From: an uncultured Clostridia bacterium
GTDB taxonomy: Bacteria; Bacillota; Clostridia; Oscillospirales; CAG-272
NCBI GenBank assembly: GCA_947631765.1
Contig: CANRMP010000001.1
Location: forward strand, 1 to 64,000
DNA length: 64,000 nt
Direction of reading: 5' to 3'
Part shown: positions 42,794 to 51,275 of the stretch, in pieces
Layout of the letters: every line of letters begins with the position of its first letter
Position numbering within the stretch: the first letter of the stretch is position 1
Notes under the pieces: generated by a model
Databases searched by the model: none
The model's input: the letters and a program-made list of their open reading frames with translations, nothing else
What the model was told of the DNA's origin: nothing
Program-made: the position numbers and the translations under genes

Positions 42794-43684
42794 TTAGTCT
42801 TCTTCGTCGTTTATTCCGAAATCGTTTATTATAAAATCGCTTTCACGCCAATTTTCCTTAACCTTTACCCAAAGGTCAAGAAACACCTTTGTGCCGAAAA
42901 AGGCTTCCATGTCTTCTCTGGCGTAGCTGCCGATTTTTTTGAGCATCTCTCCGCCTTTTCCGATTATAATGCGCTTGTGCGAGGCTCTTTCGCAAAAGAT
43001 TTCAGCTCTGATGCGAAGCATTTTTCCTTCGTCCTTAAATTCCTCGATAACAACAGCGCAGCCGTGGGGTATCTCGTTATCAAGAAGGCGCAGCAGCTTT
43101 TCTCTGATTATTTCGGAGGCTATTTTTCTTTCGGGCTGATCTGTCAGCTCGTCCTCGGAGAATATCCAATCTCCCTCGTAAAGCAGCTTTTCCGCTTCCT
43201 CAAGGAGAATATCGCATCCCTCGTTTTTTATGGCGCAGATGGGAACAACAGCAAAATAATCGGCAAGAGAGGCGTATTCGTTAACCGTTTTTGCCACTCC
43301 CGCAAAGCTTGTGTTGTCGGTCTTGTTGAGCGCGAGAATCATCGGCATTCCGCTTTTTTTGAAGCTCTCGATGAAGTTTTTCTCAATGTCACCGGGAGGA
43401 TATGATGCGTCCGCCACAAGTATGACGGCGTCAACTCCGGCAATTGCGGAGTTTATTGATTTTATCATATGGCGCCCGAGCCTCGTTTTGGGCTTGTGCA
43501 TTCCCGGAGTGTCAAGAAAGACAAACTGGTTATCGCCTTTTGTGAGTATACCCGTTATTTTGGTCCTTGTGGTTTGCGGCTTCTTTGAGACAATTGCCAC
43601 CTTTTCACCCAAAAGCGCATTGAGAAGCGTGGACTTTCCGGCGTTTGGGCGCCCGACTATTGCTATAAATCCTGTTTTTTTCAT
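42794..43684 (-). CDS. era: GTPase Era
   Basis: A 296-residue Ras-like GTPase with a KH domain, needed for 16S rRNA processing and 30S assembly. G1 is GRPNAGKST (about 10-18), G2 the TTRTKI part, G3 LDTPGMHKP, and G4 LNKTD (about 125-129). The KH domain with GKGGEMLKKIGSYARED follows at about 235-250. Length is normal. It stands between ybeY and recO; in many Firmicutes diacylglycerol kinase and cytidine deaminase genes come before it, but these are missing here. Confidence 0.97.
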   Translation of the reverse strand: MKKTGFIAIVGRPNAGKSTLLNALLGEKVAIVSKKPQTTRTKITGILTKGDNQFVFLDTPGMHKPKTRLGRHMIKSINSAIAGVDAVILVADASYPPGDIEKNFIESFKKSGMPMILALNKTDNTSFAGVAKTVNEYASLADYFAVVPICAIKNEGCDILLEEAEKLLYEGDWIFSEDELTDQPERKIASEIIREKLLRLLDNEIPHGCAVVIEEFKDEGKMLRIRAEIFCERASHKRIIIGKGGEMLKKIGSYAREDMEAFFGTKVFLDLWVKVKENWRESDFIINDFGINDEED

Positions 43685-43709
43685 AATTACCGTTCCTGTT
43701 TTTTATCTG

Positions 43710-44177
43710 TCAGCGCACAAGCCCGATAAGGCTTAGAATTTGCTCCTGCTTTTCAAACATTTCGCGCTCCTTCTCTTGTCCTTCTTCGTGATCGTAGCCC
43801 AAAAGGTGGAGCACCGAATGGACGCACAAAAAGGCGACCTCACGTTCAAAAGAGTGGGTGTATTCTTCGGCTTGGCTTTTCGCCTTTTCGAGGGAGAGAA
43901 CAATATCTCCCAGCACGCAAAGCTCGTCATCTCCGAATTCTTCGTCAAAAATGGGGAAGGAGAGCACGTCTGTGGGGCGATCTATGCCGCGGTGCGCAAG
44001 ATTGAGCCTTTGTATTTCTTCATTGTCGACAAGAGTTACCGAGACCTCCGAAGAGCGCTCAAATTTCTCAGCTTTAAGGCTTGCGTTTATCGCTTTGCGA
44101 ATAAGAGAGTAAAGCGCTCTGTCGGTTTTTATTTTGTCCTGATTGTTTGTTATATAGATTTTGTTTTTCATAATCAT
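43710..44177 (-). CDS. ybeY: rRNA maturation endoribonuclease YbeY
   Basis: A 155-residue zinc-dependent protein involved in 16S rRNA 3' maturation and ribosome quality control. The zinc-binding HSVLHLLGYDHE (His-x3-His-x5-His pattern) is at about residues 117-128, and VDNEEIQRLNLAHRGIDRPT leads into DVLSFP. ATG 44177 overlaps the phoH stop codon (ATGA); a second ATG two codons later is also possible. It sits between phoH and era, the normal order. Confidence 0.95.
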   Translation of the reverse strand: MIMKNKIYITNNQDKIKTDRALYSLIRKAINASLKAEKFERSSEVSVTLVDNEEIQRLNLAHRGIDRPTDVLSFPIFDEEFGDDELCVLGDIVLSLEKAKSQAEEYTHSFEREVAFLCVHSVLHLLGYDHEEGQEKEREMFEKQEQILSLIGLVR

Positions 44178-45184
44178 TTAAATTTATATGTTTTTCCTTT
44201 ACTTTCATCCTTGCCCGCCTTTTCACGGTCGTGTTTTTCATAGGCGAGTATTATTTTTTGCACTAATTTGTGTCTGACAACGTCCCTGTCGGTGAAACGG
44301 TGTACCTTGATATCGTCAATTCCTTCAAGAATGCTCACCGCCTGCGCCAGTCCGCTTTTTTGACCTCGCGGCAGGTCGGTTTGGGTAAGGTCGCCTGTGA
44401 TTATTGCTTTTGAGGAAAAGCCGAGCCTTGTTAAAAACATTTTCATCTGTTCGGGAGTGGTATTTTGCGCTTCATCAAGGATAATAAAGCTGTCGTCAAG
44501 CGTTCTGCCGCGCATATAGGCAAGGGGAGCTATCTCAATTACCCCTTTTTCCACATTTCGCGCATACGCTTCACTGCCCATTGTCTCATAAAGTGCATCG
44601 TAAAGAGGACGAAGATACGGGTCTATCTTGCTTTGGAGATCCCCGGGAAGATACCCGAGCCTTTCTCCCGCCTCAACTGCGGGACGGGTGAGAATTATTC
44701 GGCTCACCTCTTTTTTTCTGAGCGCGGAAACTGCCATTGCCACAGCAAGAAAGGTCTTTCCCGTACCTGCGGGACCGATACCGAACACCACGGTGTTTTC
44801 CTTTATATACTCAACGTATTTTTTCTGCCCCACGGTCTTTGCCTTTATCGGCTTGCCCTTTGAGGTTATGCACACGCAGCTGTCGTCAAGGGCGGAAAGC
44901 TCTGTGTCCATTCCGTCAACGCACATGTTCATGGCGTAAAGGGTAATCTGCTCGTTGACCCCGTCGCCGGAAAGGGCGCACTTTTTTAAGTAACTTACCG
45001 TTTTTGCGGCAAATTCAACGTTTTCCTCATCGTTTCCGCTTATAACTATCGAATTTCCGTTATCGTTTCTGTTGTATATTCGAACCTCAAAGCGGTCCTC
45101 TATAAGCTTTATGTTTGAATCATAGCTCCCGAATATTTCCGAAACTATGAGAGAATTTTCAACTGCTATTGCTCTTTCAGCCAT
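44174..45184 (-). CDS. phoH: PhoH-family ATPase
   Basis: A 336-residue P-loop protein of the PhoH/PhoL family, linked to RNA metabolism and ribosome-related functions, often working with YbeY. The N-terminal part (about 1-110) is the KH-like region common in the long form, and Walker A reads GIGPAGTGKTFLAVAMAVSA near residue 140. Walker B is FIILDEAQNTTPEQMKMFLT. An in-frame start at 45205 exists, but ATG 45184 follows AAAGGA at nine bases. It overlaps ybeY by four bases. Confidence 0.93.
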   Translation of the reverse strand: MAERAIAVENSLIVSEIFGSYDSNIKLIEDRFEVRIYNRNDNGNSIVISGNDEENVEFAAKTVSYLKKCALSGDGVNEQITLYAMNMCVDGMDTELSALDDSCVCITSKGKPIKAKTVGQKKYVEYIKENTVVFGIGPAGTGKTFLAVAMAVSALRKKEVSRIILTRPAVEAGERLGYLPGDLQSKIDPYLRPLYDALYETMGSEAYARNVEKGVIEIAPLAYMRGRTLDDSFIILDEAQNTTPEQMKMFLTRLGFSSKAIITGDLTQTDLPRGQKSGLAQAVSILEGIDDIKVHRFTDRDVVRHKLVQKIILAYEKHDREKAGKDESKGKTYKFK

Positions 45185-45270
45185 TGCGACTATTCCTTTC
45201 GGCACTTGCCTTTTTATACCTTAAATAATATGTTTTCAGATGTGTTTTTTATATCAAGCCTCAGTGCGCT

Positions 45271-46476
45271 TTATTTTGCTTGCTCTTCCCATTTAAAATC
45301 CTTGCCGACAATCTTTTGCTCAAGCGCTATATTTTCAATGCAATACACTGTGACCTCAAGGTGATAGGTACTGTCGTCTGTCGTCTCATTCAAGGATATG
45401 GCAAGGATGTCCGCGCCCGCAAATTCTGCGGCGGTTTTTGCGGCAAGCTCGGCTCTTGCAAGCTTTGCCGCTTCTTTTTCGGTTATTTTTTGACTCCTGT
45501 TTTCAAGATAATAATATGTTTTTGTCACAAGCCCCACCGGAAGGGTTATATTTCCAAAAAGAGTGAGATACTCGGTGCCTACCCTTGAAATAAGGTTGTC
45601 GCCTTGCGGGGCTTTTGAAGGGAGAGCAAAGAGCTTTGAAAAAAACAAAAGCGATTTACTGCTTTGCGGATATTCCTTTTCAACCGTGAAAACCGTCTCA
45701 AGGGGAATGTCGATGCAAAAGCTGTGAGTGGTCTTTGCGTACACCTCAGCCTCGGAACGCACCAGCCGAAAAGTGCCGTCGGGGGATTCCACAATGCCGC
45801 TTATAATTGTGTCGCCCTTTCGTACAGCGGAGCCCACGTTTTGTATTATCTCACCGTTTTTTAGGACAATTCGCTCTATAAAGCCGTCGGAGGCGGCAAT
45901 TATCACCGAGGGAGTGCCGTCAGGGGGCGTTTCGTCCTTCTTTCCGAGCGTCTCCCTCACCCTCACGTCCACGCAGTTGCCGACAATGTTTATCCCGACC
46001 CAGGACAGCTTGTCGTTTTGGAGCAGGTATTTGTTGCACAGCAGCTTCACATTAACAGAGGGAATAAAGGAGCCGACTCCAAAGCCCATTTCATTAAGGT
46101 CGCTTATAATTTCTCCGTCTCTTATCGTCTCATTGCCGATAATATTTATCCGCCACACAAAAACCGATGAAAGATAAACTATTGCAAACAGTGCAAGCAC
46201 CCCGACAAATAGCCCCCAGCGCTTTTTGTAGCGTGGCAGGTAGCTCGGTATTCCACAAGGCTCGGGCATTGGAAAGGGCAGAGAATACTTTGAAAATAAG
46301 CCTTTTAGCCTCCTGTAGCCAAAAAGCGGGATATCAAAAACAAGAATATCTCCTTCTTTGTGCATACCGTAAGTGTTGATATTTTCACGAATCAGCATAT
46401 TAAGGGTATTTGCGGTGAACTGACTTACGCGAAAGCGTAGCGACCCGAAAATAAACAAAAACAGTCTGTAGATCAT
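45271..46476 (-). CDS. yqfD: Sporulation protein YqfD
   Basis: A 401-residue membrane-linked protein needed for sporulation in B. subtilis, where it is made in the mother cell under SigE. The N-terminus has soluble beta segments, one hydrophobic segment is at about residues 90-112 (RWGLFVGVLALFAIVYLSSVF), and the long C-terminal part has YqfD marks such as WVGINIVGNCVDVRVRE, then IVAASDG-like IIAASDGFIERIVLKNGEII, and the PVGLVTKTYYYLENRSQ segment. The frame is open 53 codons further upstream, but ATG 46476 follows GGAGGAGGG and overlaps the yqfC stop (ATGA). Confidence 0.92.
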   Translation of the reverse strand: MIYRLFLFIFGSLRFRVSQFTANTLNMLIRENINTYGMHKEGDILVFDIPLFGYRRLKGLFSKYSLPFPMPEPCGIPSYLPRYKKRWGLFVGVLALFAIVYLSSVFVWRINIIGNETIRDGEIISDLNEMGFGVGSFIPSVNVKLLCNKYLLQNDKLSWVGINIVGNCVDVRVRETLGKKDETPPDGTPSVIIAASDGFIERIVLKNGEIIQNVGSAVRKGDTIISGIVESPDGTFRLVRSEAEVYAKTTHSFCIDIPLETVFTVEKEYPQSSKSLLFFSKLFALPSKAPQGDNLISRVGTEYLTLFGNITLPVGLVTKTYYYLENRSQKITEKEAAKLARAELAAKTAAEFAGADILAISLNETTDDSTYHLEVTVYCIENIALEQKIVGKDFKWEEQAK

Positions 46477-46718
46477 CTGCCCTCCTCCAAAATCACCGAG
46501 GTAATTTTTCCGCTTATGCACAGCTCGTGACTTGAATAGGATTTTAAAAACAGATCGCACCCGTTTACGGTCAGATGACGTCTGCTCAGCCTCAAAACAA
46601 CCCTGTCCCTTTCGTAAACGAGTATTGCAAGGCATCCGTCAATCCATACGTTTCTGTCACATTCTAACGTGACGGTGAAATTTTCATATGTAAACCTTTG
46701 TCGGCTGTTCTGCCTCAT
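46473..46718 (-). CDS. yqfC: Sporulation protein YqfC (YabP/YqfC family)
   Basis: An 81-residue beta-rich protein of the YabP/YqfC family: NFTVTLECDRNVWIDGCLAI, then RLSRRHLTVNGCDLFLKS, and the ending ISGKITSVILEE. It is the usual first gene of the yqfC-yqfD-phoH run in endospore formers and works with YqfD in sporulation, with unclear molecular role. The longer reading from 46754 is less likely, because ATG 46718 follows GGAGGAATATTC. It is divergent from ylbJ, another sporulation gene. Confidence 0.9.
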   Translation of the reverse strand: MRQNSRQRFTYENFTVTLECDRNVWIDGCLAILVYERDRVVLRLSRRHLTVNGCDLFLKSYSSHELCISGKITSVILEEGR

Positions 46719-46747
46719 GAATATTCCTCCGTAATTTTCAATACATT
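46719..46747 (+). promoter_or_regulatory. SigE-type promoter for ylbJ
   Basis: GAATATT (46719-46725), a 14-base spacer, and AATACATT (46740-46747), which matches the B. subtilis SigE consensus (KMATATT, CATACAHT) except for one base. It lies 39 bases before the ylbJ start and overlaps the yqfC start region. Confidence 0.6.
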
Positions 46748-46786
46748 TGTACAAATTATTCTATTCGAAGGAAGGGTGATTAATTC

Positions 46787-47725
46787 GTGAAGCGAAGAGG
46801 GTATATAAGATTTATAAGCTCTGCGAGTGTTTGGGTACTGCTTATGTGCTGTATATTACTGCTTGTCAAAAATCCCGCGCTCTCATCTTCTCTTGTCAAA
46901 AAAGGCTTTGACATATGCGCAAGGTCGGTGATACCCGCCATATTTCCTTTTGCGGTAATAGGCGCTCTGCTTTGCAGACTTGAGGCTCCGAAAGCGGTCT
47001 CAAGGCTTGTTTCATGGCTGTTCGGAGTGGGCAAAGAGGCGTCAGGCGCGGTAATATCCGGACTTCTCTCGGGTTTTCCCGTCGGAGGCATGTGCGCTTT
47101 CGAGCTGTATGGAAAAAGCAAAATAAGCAAGGAGGAAACGGAAAGGATAATATGCTTTACGAATAACCCCTCCGCCGCCTTTGTCATAGGATATGTGGGT
47201 CTTGCGGTGCTTGGAAGCGTTAAACGCGGCGTTATACTTTATATTATCTTACTTTTGGTCTCTCTTGTTGTTGCAAACCTGCAAAGGCGGAAAAAGAAGG
47301 ACGACTCCTTTGTCCCGCTGCTTTCGGTAGACGGGAACAGCTTGAGCCTTGCCGAGGTTGTCGCGGCGGTAAAAAACTCTGCGCTGACAATGCTTACCGT
47401 TTCGGCTTTTATCATTGCTTTTTCGGTGATAGGGGGATATATAAATATAATCTCGTCTTTCCTTCCCGACACTGTCAGATGCCTGCTTTGCGGCGCCGTC
47501 GAGATAAGTAACGGCATAAATACGGTAAAATCAAGCTCTCTTTCGGGAAATATTTCGTTTATACTGTCCGGGGCAATATGCGCTTTTTCGGGAATGTCGG
47601 TGCATATGCAGGTGGCGTCCCTTAACGTTTACCCCGAAATCAGCATGAAAAAATACTATATTTCAAAGGCTTTTGCCTCTTTTTTGACGGCGCTTTTGTG
47701 CGCTTTGGTTTGCCGCTTTATTTAG
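46787..47725 (+). CDS. ylbJ: Sporulation integral membrane protein YlbJ
   Basis: A 312-residue polytopic membrane protein with the nucleoside-recognition (Gate) fold. Hydrophobic segments are near residues 12-30, 45-65, 85-100, 130-150, 155-175, 205-230 and 265-310. The LSGFPVGGMCAFELYGKSKI loop and FTNNPSAAFVIGYVG (about 85-135) are YlbJ marks. In B. subtilis the gene is SigE-dependent and needed for spore cortex formation. The start is GTG 46787; the upstream GGAAGGG lies at 12 bases, a little far. The 3' end overlaps the convergent aminotransferase gene by eight bases. Confidence 0.9.
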   Translation: MKRRGYIRFISSASVWVLLMCCILLLVKNPALSSSLVKKGFDICARSVIPAIFPFAVIGALLCRLEAPKAVSRLVSWLFGVGKEASGAVISGLLSGFPVGGMCAFELYGKSKISKEETERIICFTNNPSAAFVIGYVGLAVLGSVKRGVILYIILLLVSLVVANLQRRKKKDDSFVPLLSVDGNSLSLAEVVAAVKNSALTMLTVSAFIIAFSVIGGYINIISSFLPDTVRCLLCGAVEISNGINTVKSSSLSGNISFILSGAICAFSGMSVHMQVASLNVYPEISMKKYYISKAFASFLTALLCALVCRFI

Positions 47726-48905
47726 CTCTGCCTTCTCTTATAAGCTTTTGGGCAAATTCCGCCAATTTATCTATCGCCTCGCCGATATGCTTTACCGAAT
47801 AGGCGTATGAAATTCTCGCATATCCTTCTCCGCATTTGCCGAACGCCGTTCCGGGGACTATGGCGAGCCGGTCCTCGTAAAGCAGGCGAGTGCAAAATTC
47901 TTCGCTGGTAAGTCCGAATTTGCCGATGTTCGGAAAAACGTAAAAGGCTCCGAGAGGCTCATAGCACTCAAATCCCGCGTTTTTAAGGCGGTTTACTATG
48001 TAAAGCCTCCTACGGTCGTACTCGTCCTTCATGTACTCTATGTCCTCGTCACCGAATTTAAGCGCCTCAATACCCGCGTATTGACTGGTGGTGGGAGAGC
48101 ACATTATTGCGTATTGATGGATTTTAAGCATCTGCTTTGTGATTTCCTTTGGAGCAAGGGTGTATCCGAGCCTCCAGCCGGTCATGGCGTACGCCTTTGA
48201 AAAGCCGCTGGCAATTACCGTTCTTTCCCTCATTCCTTCAAGCGAGGCTATGGATACATGGCGGTCCTTATAGGTAAGCTCTGCGTATATTTCATCCGAT
48301 AGCACGAATATATCCCTGCCGCGAAGCACCTCGGCAATTTTTTCAAGCTCATCACGCCCCATTATAGAGCCTGTGGGGTTGTTTGGAAAGGGAAGCACAA
48401 GGAGCTTTGTTTTGGGAGTTATCGCCCTTTCAAGCTTTTCGGGAGTAAGCGTGAAATTGTCCTTCTCTTCAAGCTCAACATATACGGGAACTCCGCCCGC
48501 AAGACTTGCAATGGGTCCGTAGCACACAAACGAAGGTACCGGCACTATAACCTCATCCCCCGGATCAATAAGTGCGCGCATTGCAAGATCAATTGCCTCG
48601 CTCCCGCCGACGGTTGATATTATTTCGCTTGCCCCGTTGTAGTCAAGGGAGAATCGCCTCTTTTGGTATTTTGCTATTTCCTCGCGCAAAGCGGCAAGTC
48701 CCGCGTTTGAGGTGTAATATGTCTTTCCTGCGCTCAGCGAGTCGATTGCGGCTTCGCGTATGTGCCAGGGAGTTGCAAAGTCGGGCTGTCCCACAGTCAG
48801 TGAGGTCACGTTTTCCATAACGTCCAGTATATCGAAAAATTTTCTGATTCCCGAGGGACTAATATTTTGAACTGTCTTTGAGAGATGTTTGTCGTAATCG
48901 ATCAT
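47718..48905 (-). CDS. PLP-dependent class I/II aminotransferase
   Basis: A 395-residue fold-type I aminotransferase, probably an aspartate/aromatic-type or PatA-like enzyme. It has the SLTVGQPDFATPWHIREAA opening, VVPVPSFVCYGPIASLAGG, LLVLPFPNNPTGSIM (Asn binding PLP), FVLSDEIYAEL, and the PLP lysine segment SGFSKAYAMTGWRLGY (about 237-252). The C-terminal arginine that binds the substrate carboxylate is in ARISYAYS. The substrate cannot be fixed from sequence. ATG 48905 overlaps the Lrp gene stop (ATGA), so the two are co-translated, a common pair in Clostridia. Confidence 0.92.
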   Translation of the reverse strand: MIDYDKHLSKTVQNISPSGIRKFFDILDVMENVTSLTVGQPDFATPWHIREAAIDSLSAGKTYYTSNAGLAALREEIAKYQKRRFSLDYNGASEIISTVGGSEAIDLAMRALIDPGDEVIVPVPSFVCYGPIASLAGGVPVYVELEEKDNFTLTPEKLERAITPKTKLLVLPFPNNPTGSIMGRDELEKIAEVLRGRDIFVLSDEIYAELTYKDRHVSIASLEGMRERTVIASGFSKAYAMTGWRLGYTLAPKEITKQMLKIHQYAIMCSPTTSQYAGIEALKFGDEDIEYMKDEYDRRRLYIVNRLKNAGFECYEPLGAFYVFPNIGKFGLTSEEFCTRLLYEDRLAIVPGTAFGKCGEGYARISYAYSVKHIGEAIDKLAEFAQKLIREGRAK

Positions 48906-49378
48906 ATCGTGTTAACTCGCTCGTCTTTCTCGGGTGTTTTGAATATGCAGCCGTTGTTTTTGTATTTTTTAAGCACAAAATGAGTTGCCGTGGAAATAAC
49001 TCCGTCGATAGTGGCAAGACGGTCAGCCACAAAGCTTGCCACCTCTCTTAGGGTCCTTCCTTCGATAATCACCTGAAAATCATATGCGCCTGACATAAGA
49101 TAAAGGTCTCTTACCTCGGGATAGTTGTATATCTTTTCCGCAATTTTTTCAAAGCCGCGCTCTTTTTGCGGGGTGACTTTAAGCTCGATAACTGCGCTTA
49201 TATATTCCCGCTCGGTTTTGTCCCAGTTGACAAGCGCTTTATATCCGAGTATTATCCCGTCTTTTTCATAAGCGTCTATTGCCGCTTTAATATCGCCCTT
49301 GTCCTTCTTTGTCATAATTGCTATTTGCTCCGGCGTGAGTCTTGCGTCCTTTTCAAGCATTTCAAGTAAAATATCCAT
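48902..49378 (-). CDS. Lrp/AsnC-family transcriptional regulator
   Basis: A 158-residue regulator with an N-terminal winged helix (about 1-50: ARLTPEQIAIMTKKDKGDIK) and an AsnC-type ligand-binding domain (about 65-145: YISAVIELKVTPQKERGFEK and YLMSGAYDFQVIIEG). Such proteins sense amino acids and control their transport or metabolism. It is two bases after the PHP gene and overlaps the aminotransferase gene, so it probably adjusts that gene to an amino-acid ligand. The C-terminus has a slightly longer basic tail than usual. Confidence 0.9.
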   Translation of the reverse strand: MDILLEMLEKDARLTPEQIAIMTKKDKGDIKAAIDAYEKDGIILGYKALVNWDKTEREYISAVIELKVTPQKERGFEKIAEKIYNYPEVRDLYLMSGAYDFQVIIEGRTLREVASFVADRLATIDGVISTATHFVLKKYKNNGCIFKTPEKDERVNTI

Positions 49379-49380
49379 AA

Positions 49381-50217
49381 TTATAAATTCTCCGTCTGTA
49401 TTTTTTGCTTATAAATTTCTTTGTTTTTTATGAAGTGAACCTCGCTAAAGCCGCATTTTTTTAAATACCTTGCGGCGTTTGCATATGAGGCGCCGATGTT
49501 TCGGGGAATATGCGCGTCAGAGCCGAGTGAGATAAGCCTTCCTCCGCAGTCTCTGTAAATTCCGAGAATATGACTGTCCGGAAGCGGCTCCCCGAGCCCC
49601 TGATAATAGCCCGAGGTGTTGACCTCAAGGAGCATTTGCGCTTTTATAACCTTCTTTAGTATTCTTTCAAGAATATCATCAGAAAAGGAAATATCAAGCT
49701 CCTTTCCGGCAAGCCTTACATATCTTATCGGATATGTGAGGTGGCAAAGCACGTCAGAGCGTCCGAACTCCACCGTTTCCTCAAGGTCCTTTAAGTAGAG
49801 CAGCCACATATTTTCAAGAGACTGCGTATTTAGACTTTTCATGTCCCAGTTGTAAAAATCGTCGTGCCCTCTCATATAGTGAACCGAGGCAAGCACCGTT
49901 TCAAATTCATACTTTTCAAGAAAGCTTAACGCCTCTTTTTTATACTGTATTGCCGAACCGAGCTCAATTCCGAAAGACACGACAAGCCTGTCGCGGTATT
50001 TCTTTTTCGCAGCCTCGATTTCTTCTTTCAGTTTTTCAATATCGGGGGCAGTGTACAGCCCTTCAAGAACCGCGTTTATATCATAATGGTCGGTGATTGC
50101 AAGGTGCGTTATGCCTTTTGAGATTGCCGCGCGGCACATGTCGTCAACCGAATATCCTCCGGCGGAATCAAACGAATAGGCGGAATGAGTGTGTGAGTCA
50201 TAAGTCATCATATGCAA
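49381..50217 (-). CDS. PHP-domain phosphatase, HisK/histidinol-phosphatase type
   Basis: A 278-residue metal-dependent phosphoesterase. The PHP domain marks are DSHTHSAYSFDS (about 6-17), LAITDHYDIN (about 38-47), GIELGS, LASVHYMRG, and the late ISLGSDAHIP (about 240-249), which together give the usual trinuclear metal site. Histidinol-phosphatase activity (HisK type) is likely, but other phosphoesters are possible because no his operon is nearby. The first three ATGs are close together and no good ribosome site is seen, so the start could also be 50211 or 50208. It heads a leftward operon with Lrp and aminotransferase genes. Confidence 0.87.
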   Translation of the reverse strand: MHMMTYDSHTHSAYSFDSAGGYSVDDMCRAAISKGITHLAITDHYDINAVLEGLYTAPDIEKLKEEIEAAKKKYRDRLVVSFGIELGSAIQYKKEALSFLEKYEFETVLASVHYMRGHDDFYNWDMKSLNTQSLENMWLLYLKDLEETVEFGRSDVLCHLTYPIRYVRLAGKELDISFSDDILERILKKVIKAQMLLEVNTSGYYQGLGEPLPDSHILGIYRDCGGRLISLGSDAHIPRNIGASYANAARYLKKCGFSEVHFIKNKEIYKQKIQTENL

Positions 50218-50258
50218 AGCTTCGCTTTTTTTGATTTTAAATTATAATAAACCAATAT

Positions 50259-50287
50259 ATTATAACATACAATTTTTATCTTTTCAA
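50259..50287 (-). promoter_or_regulatory. SigA promoter for the PHP-Lrp-aminotransferase operon
   Basis: Minus strand TTGAAA (50287-50282), 17-base spacer, TATAAT (50264-50259), 41 bases before the start. Confidence 0.75.
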
Positions 50288-50296
50288 CAAATTTTC

Positions 50297-50325
50297 TTGA
50301 TATTTCGTTTAAGTTGTGATAATAT
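50297..50325 (+). promoter_or_regulatory. Possible promoter for the second TIM-barrel gene
   Basis: TTGATA (50297-50302), 17-base spacer, TAATAT (50320-50325). It is divergent from, and close to, the operon promoter at 50259-50287. Confidence 0.5.
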
Positions 50326-50354
50326 CAATGTATAATTCGAAAGAAGGCGGCAAT

Positions 50355-51176
50355 ATGAGCAAAATATACGTTTCCACCGGCACTATGGTCGGCAGAATAA
50401 ATGACTATAATTATAAAATATTTACAGACAACGCGCCGTACATAGACTGTGACGGCTTTGAGTTCATGGTCTTTCCCACGTTTTTTGACAGATACGAAGA
50501 GGTGACCTCGGCGCTTGAAAGGTCGGGGCGGCGTTTTCCGGTGACCCATGCCGATAAGGATATCGGCAAATACCTTTCCTGCTTTGAAACGGGATATCGG
50601 GAAAAGGCAATGACTGAATTTGAAAAAAATTGCCGCGCGGCGGCACGGCTTGGAAGTCAAAGAATAGTGCTTCATTTGTGGGGGGACATGCCGAGCGATA
50701 AATATATAGATAATAATATTTCATGTCTTGATTGCCTGCTTGAAATCTCGGGAAAATATTCCTTGCGTCTGCTTGTTGAAAACGTGCCCTGCGTAATGCA
50801 TGACCCGTATTCGAACCTTCTGAAAATAGAGCGAAAATATCCCGATATTACATTTGTCTATGACACCCGTTTTTCCGCCTTTCATTCCCAGCATGAAGTA
50901 TTTTTAAATTCCGGCTGGTTTGAAAACGGCAGGATTGAACACATCCACGTCAGCGACTTTGCGGGACCGGAGCTTAATTTCGGTTCCCTTCGCCCGATAC
51001 CGCATCTTGGAAAGGGTATTGCAAAGCTTTCCGAGCTTCTTCCCAAAATCAGCCGCGTATATAACGGCACATACACTCTCGAATCGCCCGAAATGCATCC
51101 GGATTGCACCTACCCCGACTTAATTAATAAGGACGTGGAATTTATAAGAAAAACCTTCAAATCCGACAAAGCGTAA
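50355..51176 (+). CDS. TIM-barrel sugar phosphate isomerase/epimerase-like protein
   Basis: A 273-residue member of the AP endonuclease 2-like TIM barrel group. The order of segments fits the fold: GFEFMVFPTFFD, FPVTHADKDIG (about 58-68), IVLHLWGDMP, LLVENVPCVMHDP (Glu ligand, about 140-152), FVYDTRFSAFHSQH (Asp, about 168-181), HIHVSDFAG, and a late Glu in YTLESPEMHP. The metal ligands are therefore present, but the substrate is unknown. ATG 50355 follows GAAGGCGG at five bases, better than the earlier ATG 50316. It ends at a strong hairpin. Confidence 0.8.
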   Translation: MSKIYVSTGTMVGRINDYNYKIFTDNAPYIDCDGFEFMVFPTFFDRYEEVTSALERSGRRFPVTHADKDIGKYLSCFETGYREKAMTEFEKNCRAAARLGSQRIVLHLWGDMPSDKYIDNNISCLDCLLEISGKYSLRLLVENVPCVMHDPYSNLLKIERKYPDITFVYDTRFSAFHSQHEVFLNSGWFENGRIEHIHVSDFAGPELNFGSLRPIPHLGKGIAKLSELLPKISRVYNGTYTLESPEMHPDCTYPDLINKDVEFIRKTFKSDKA

Positions 51177-51202
51177 GGCTGTAACGCTACGAAAAGTAAG
51201 AG

Positions 51203-51230
51203 GGGCTGTTGCATTTTTTTGCAACAGCCC
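51203..51230. terminator. Hairpin between convergent genes
   Basis: GGGCTGTTGCA (51203-51213), loop of six T, TGCAACAGCCC (51220-51230), a perfect 11-bp stem between the TIM-barrel gene and the solute-binding gene. T-runs after the stem are poor. Confidence 0.6.
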
Positions 51231-51275
51231 AAAAGCTTGTTTAAAAATGGGTTTTAGTCTTGTGTAGGAAGAGAC

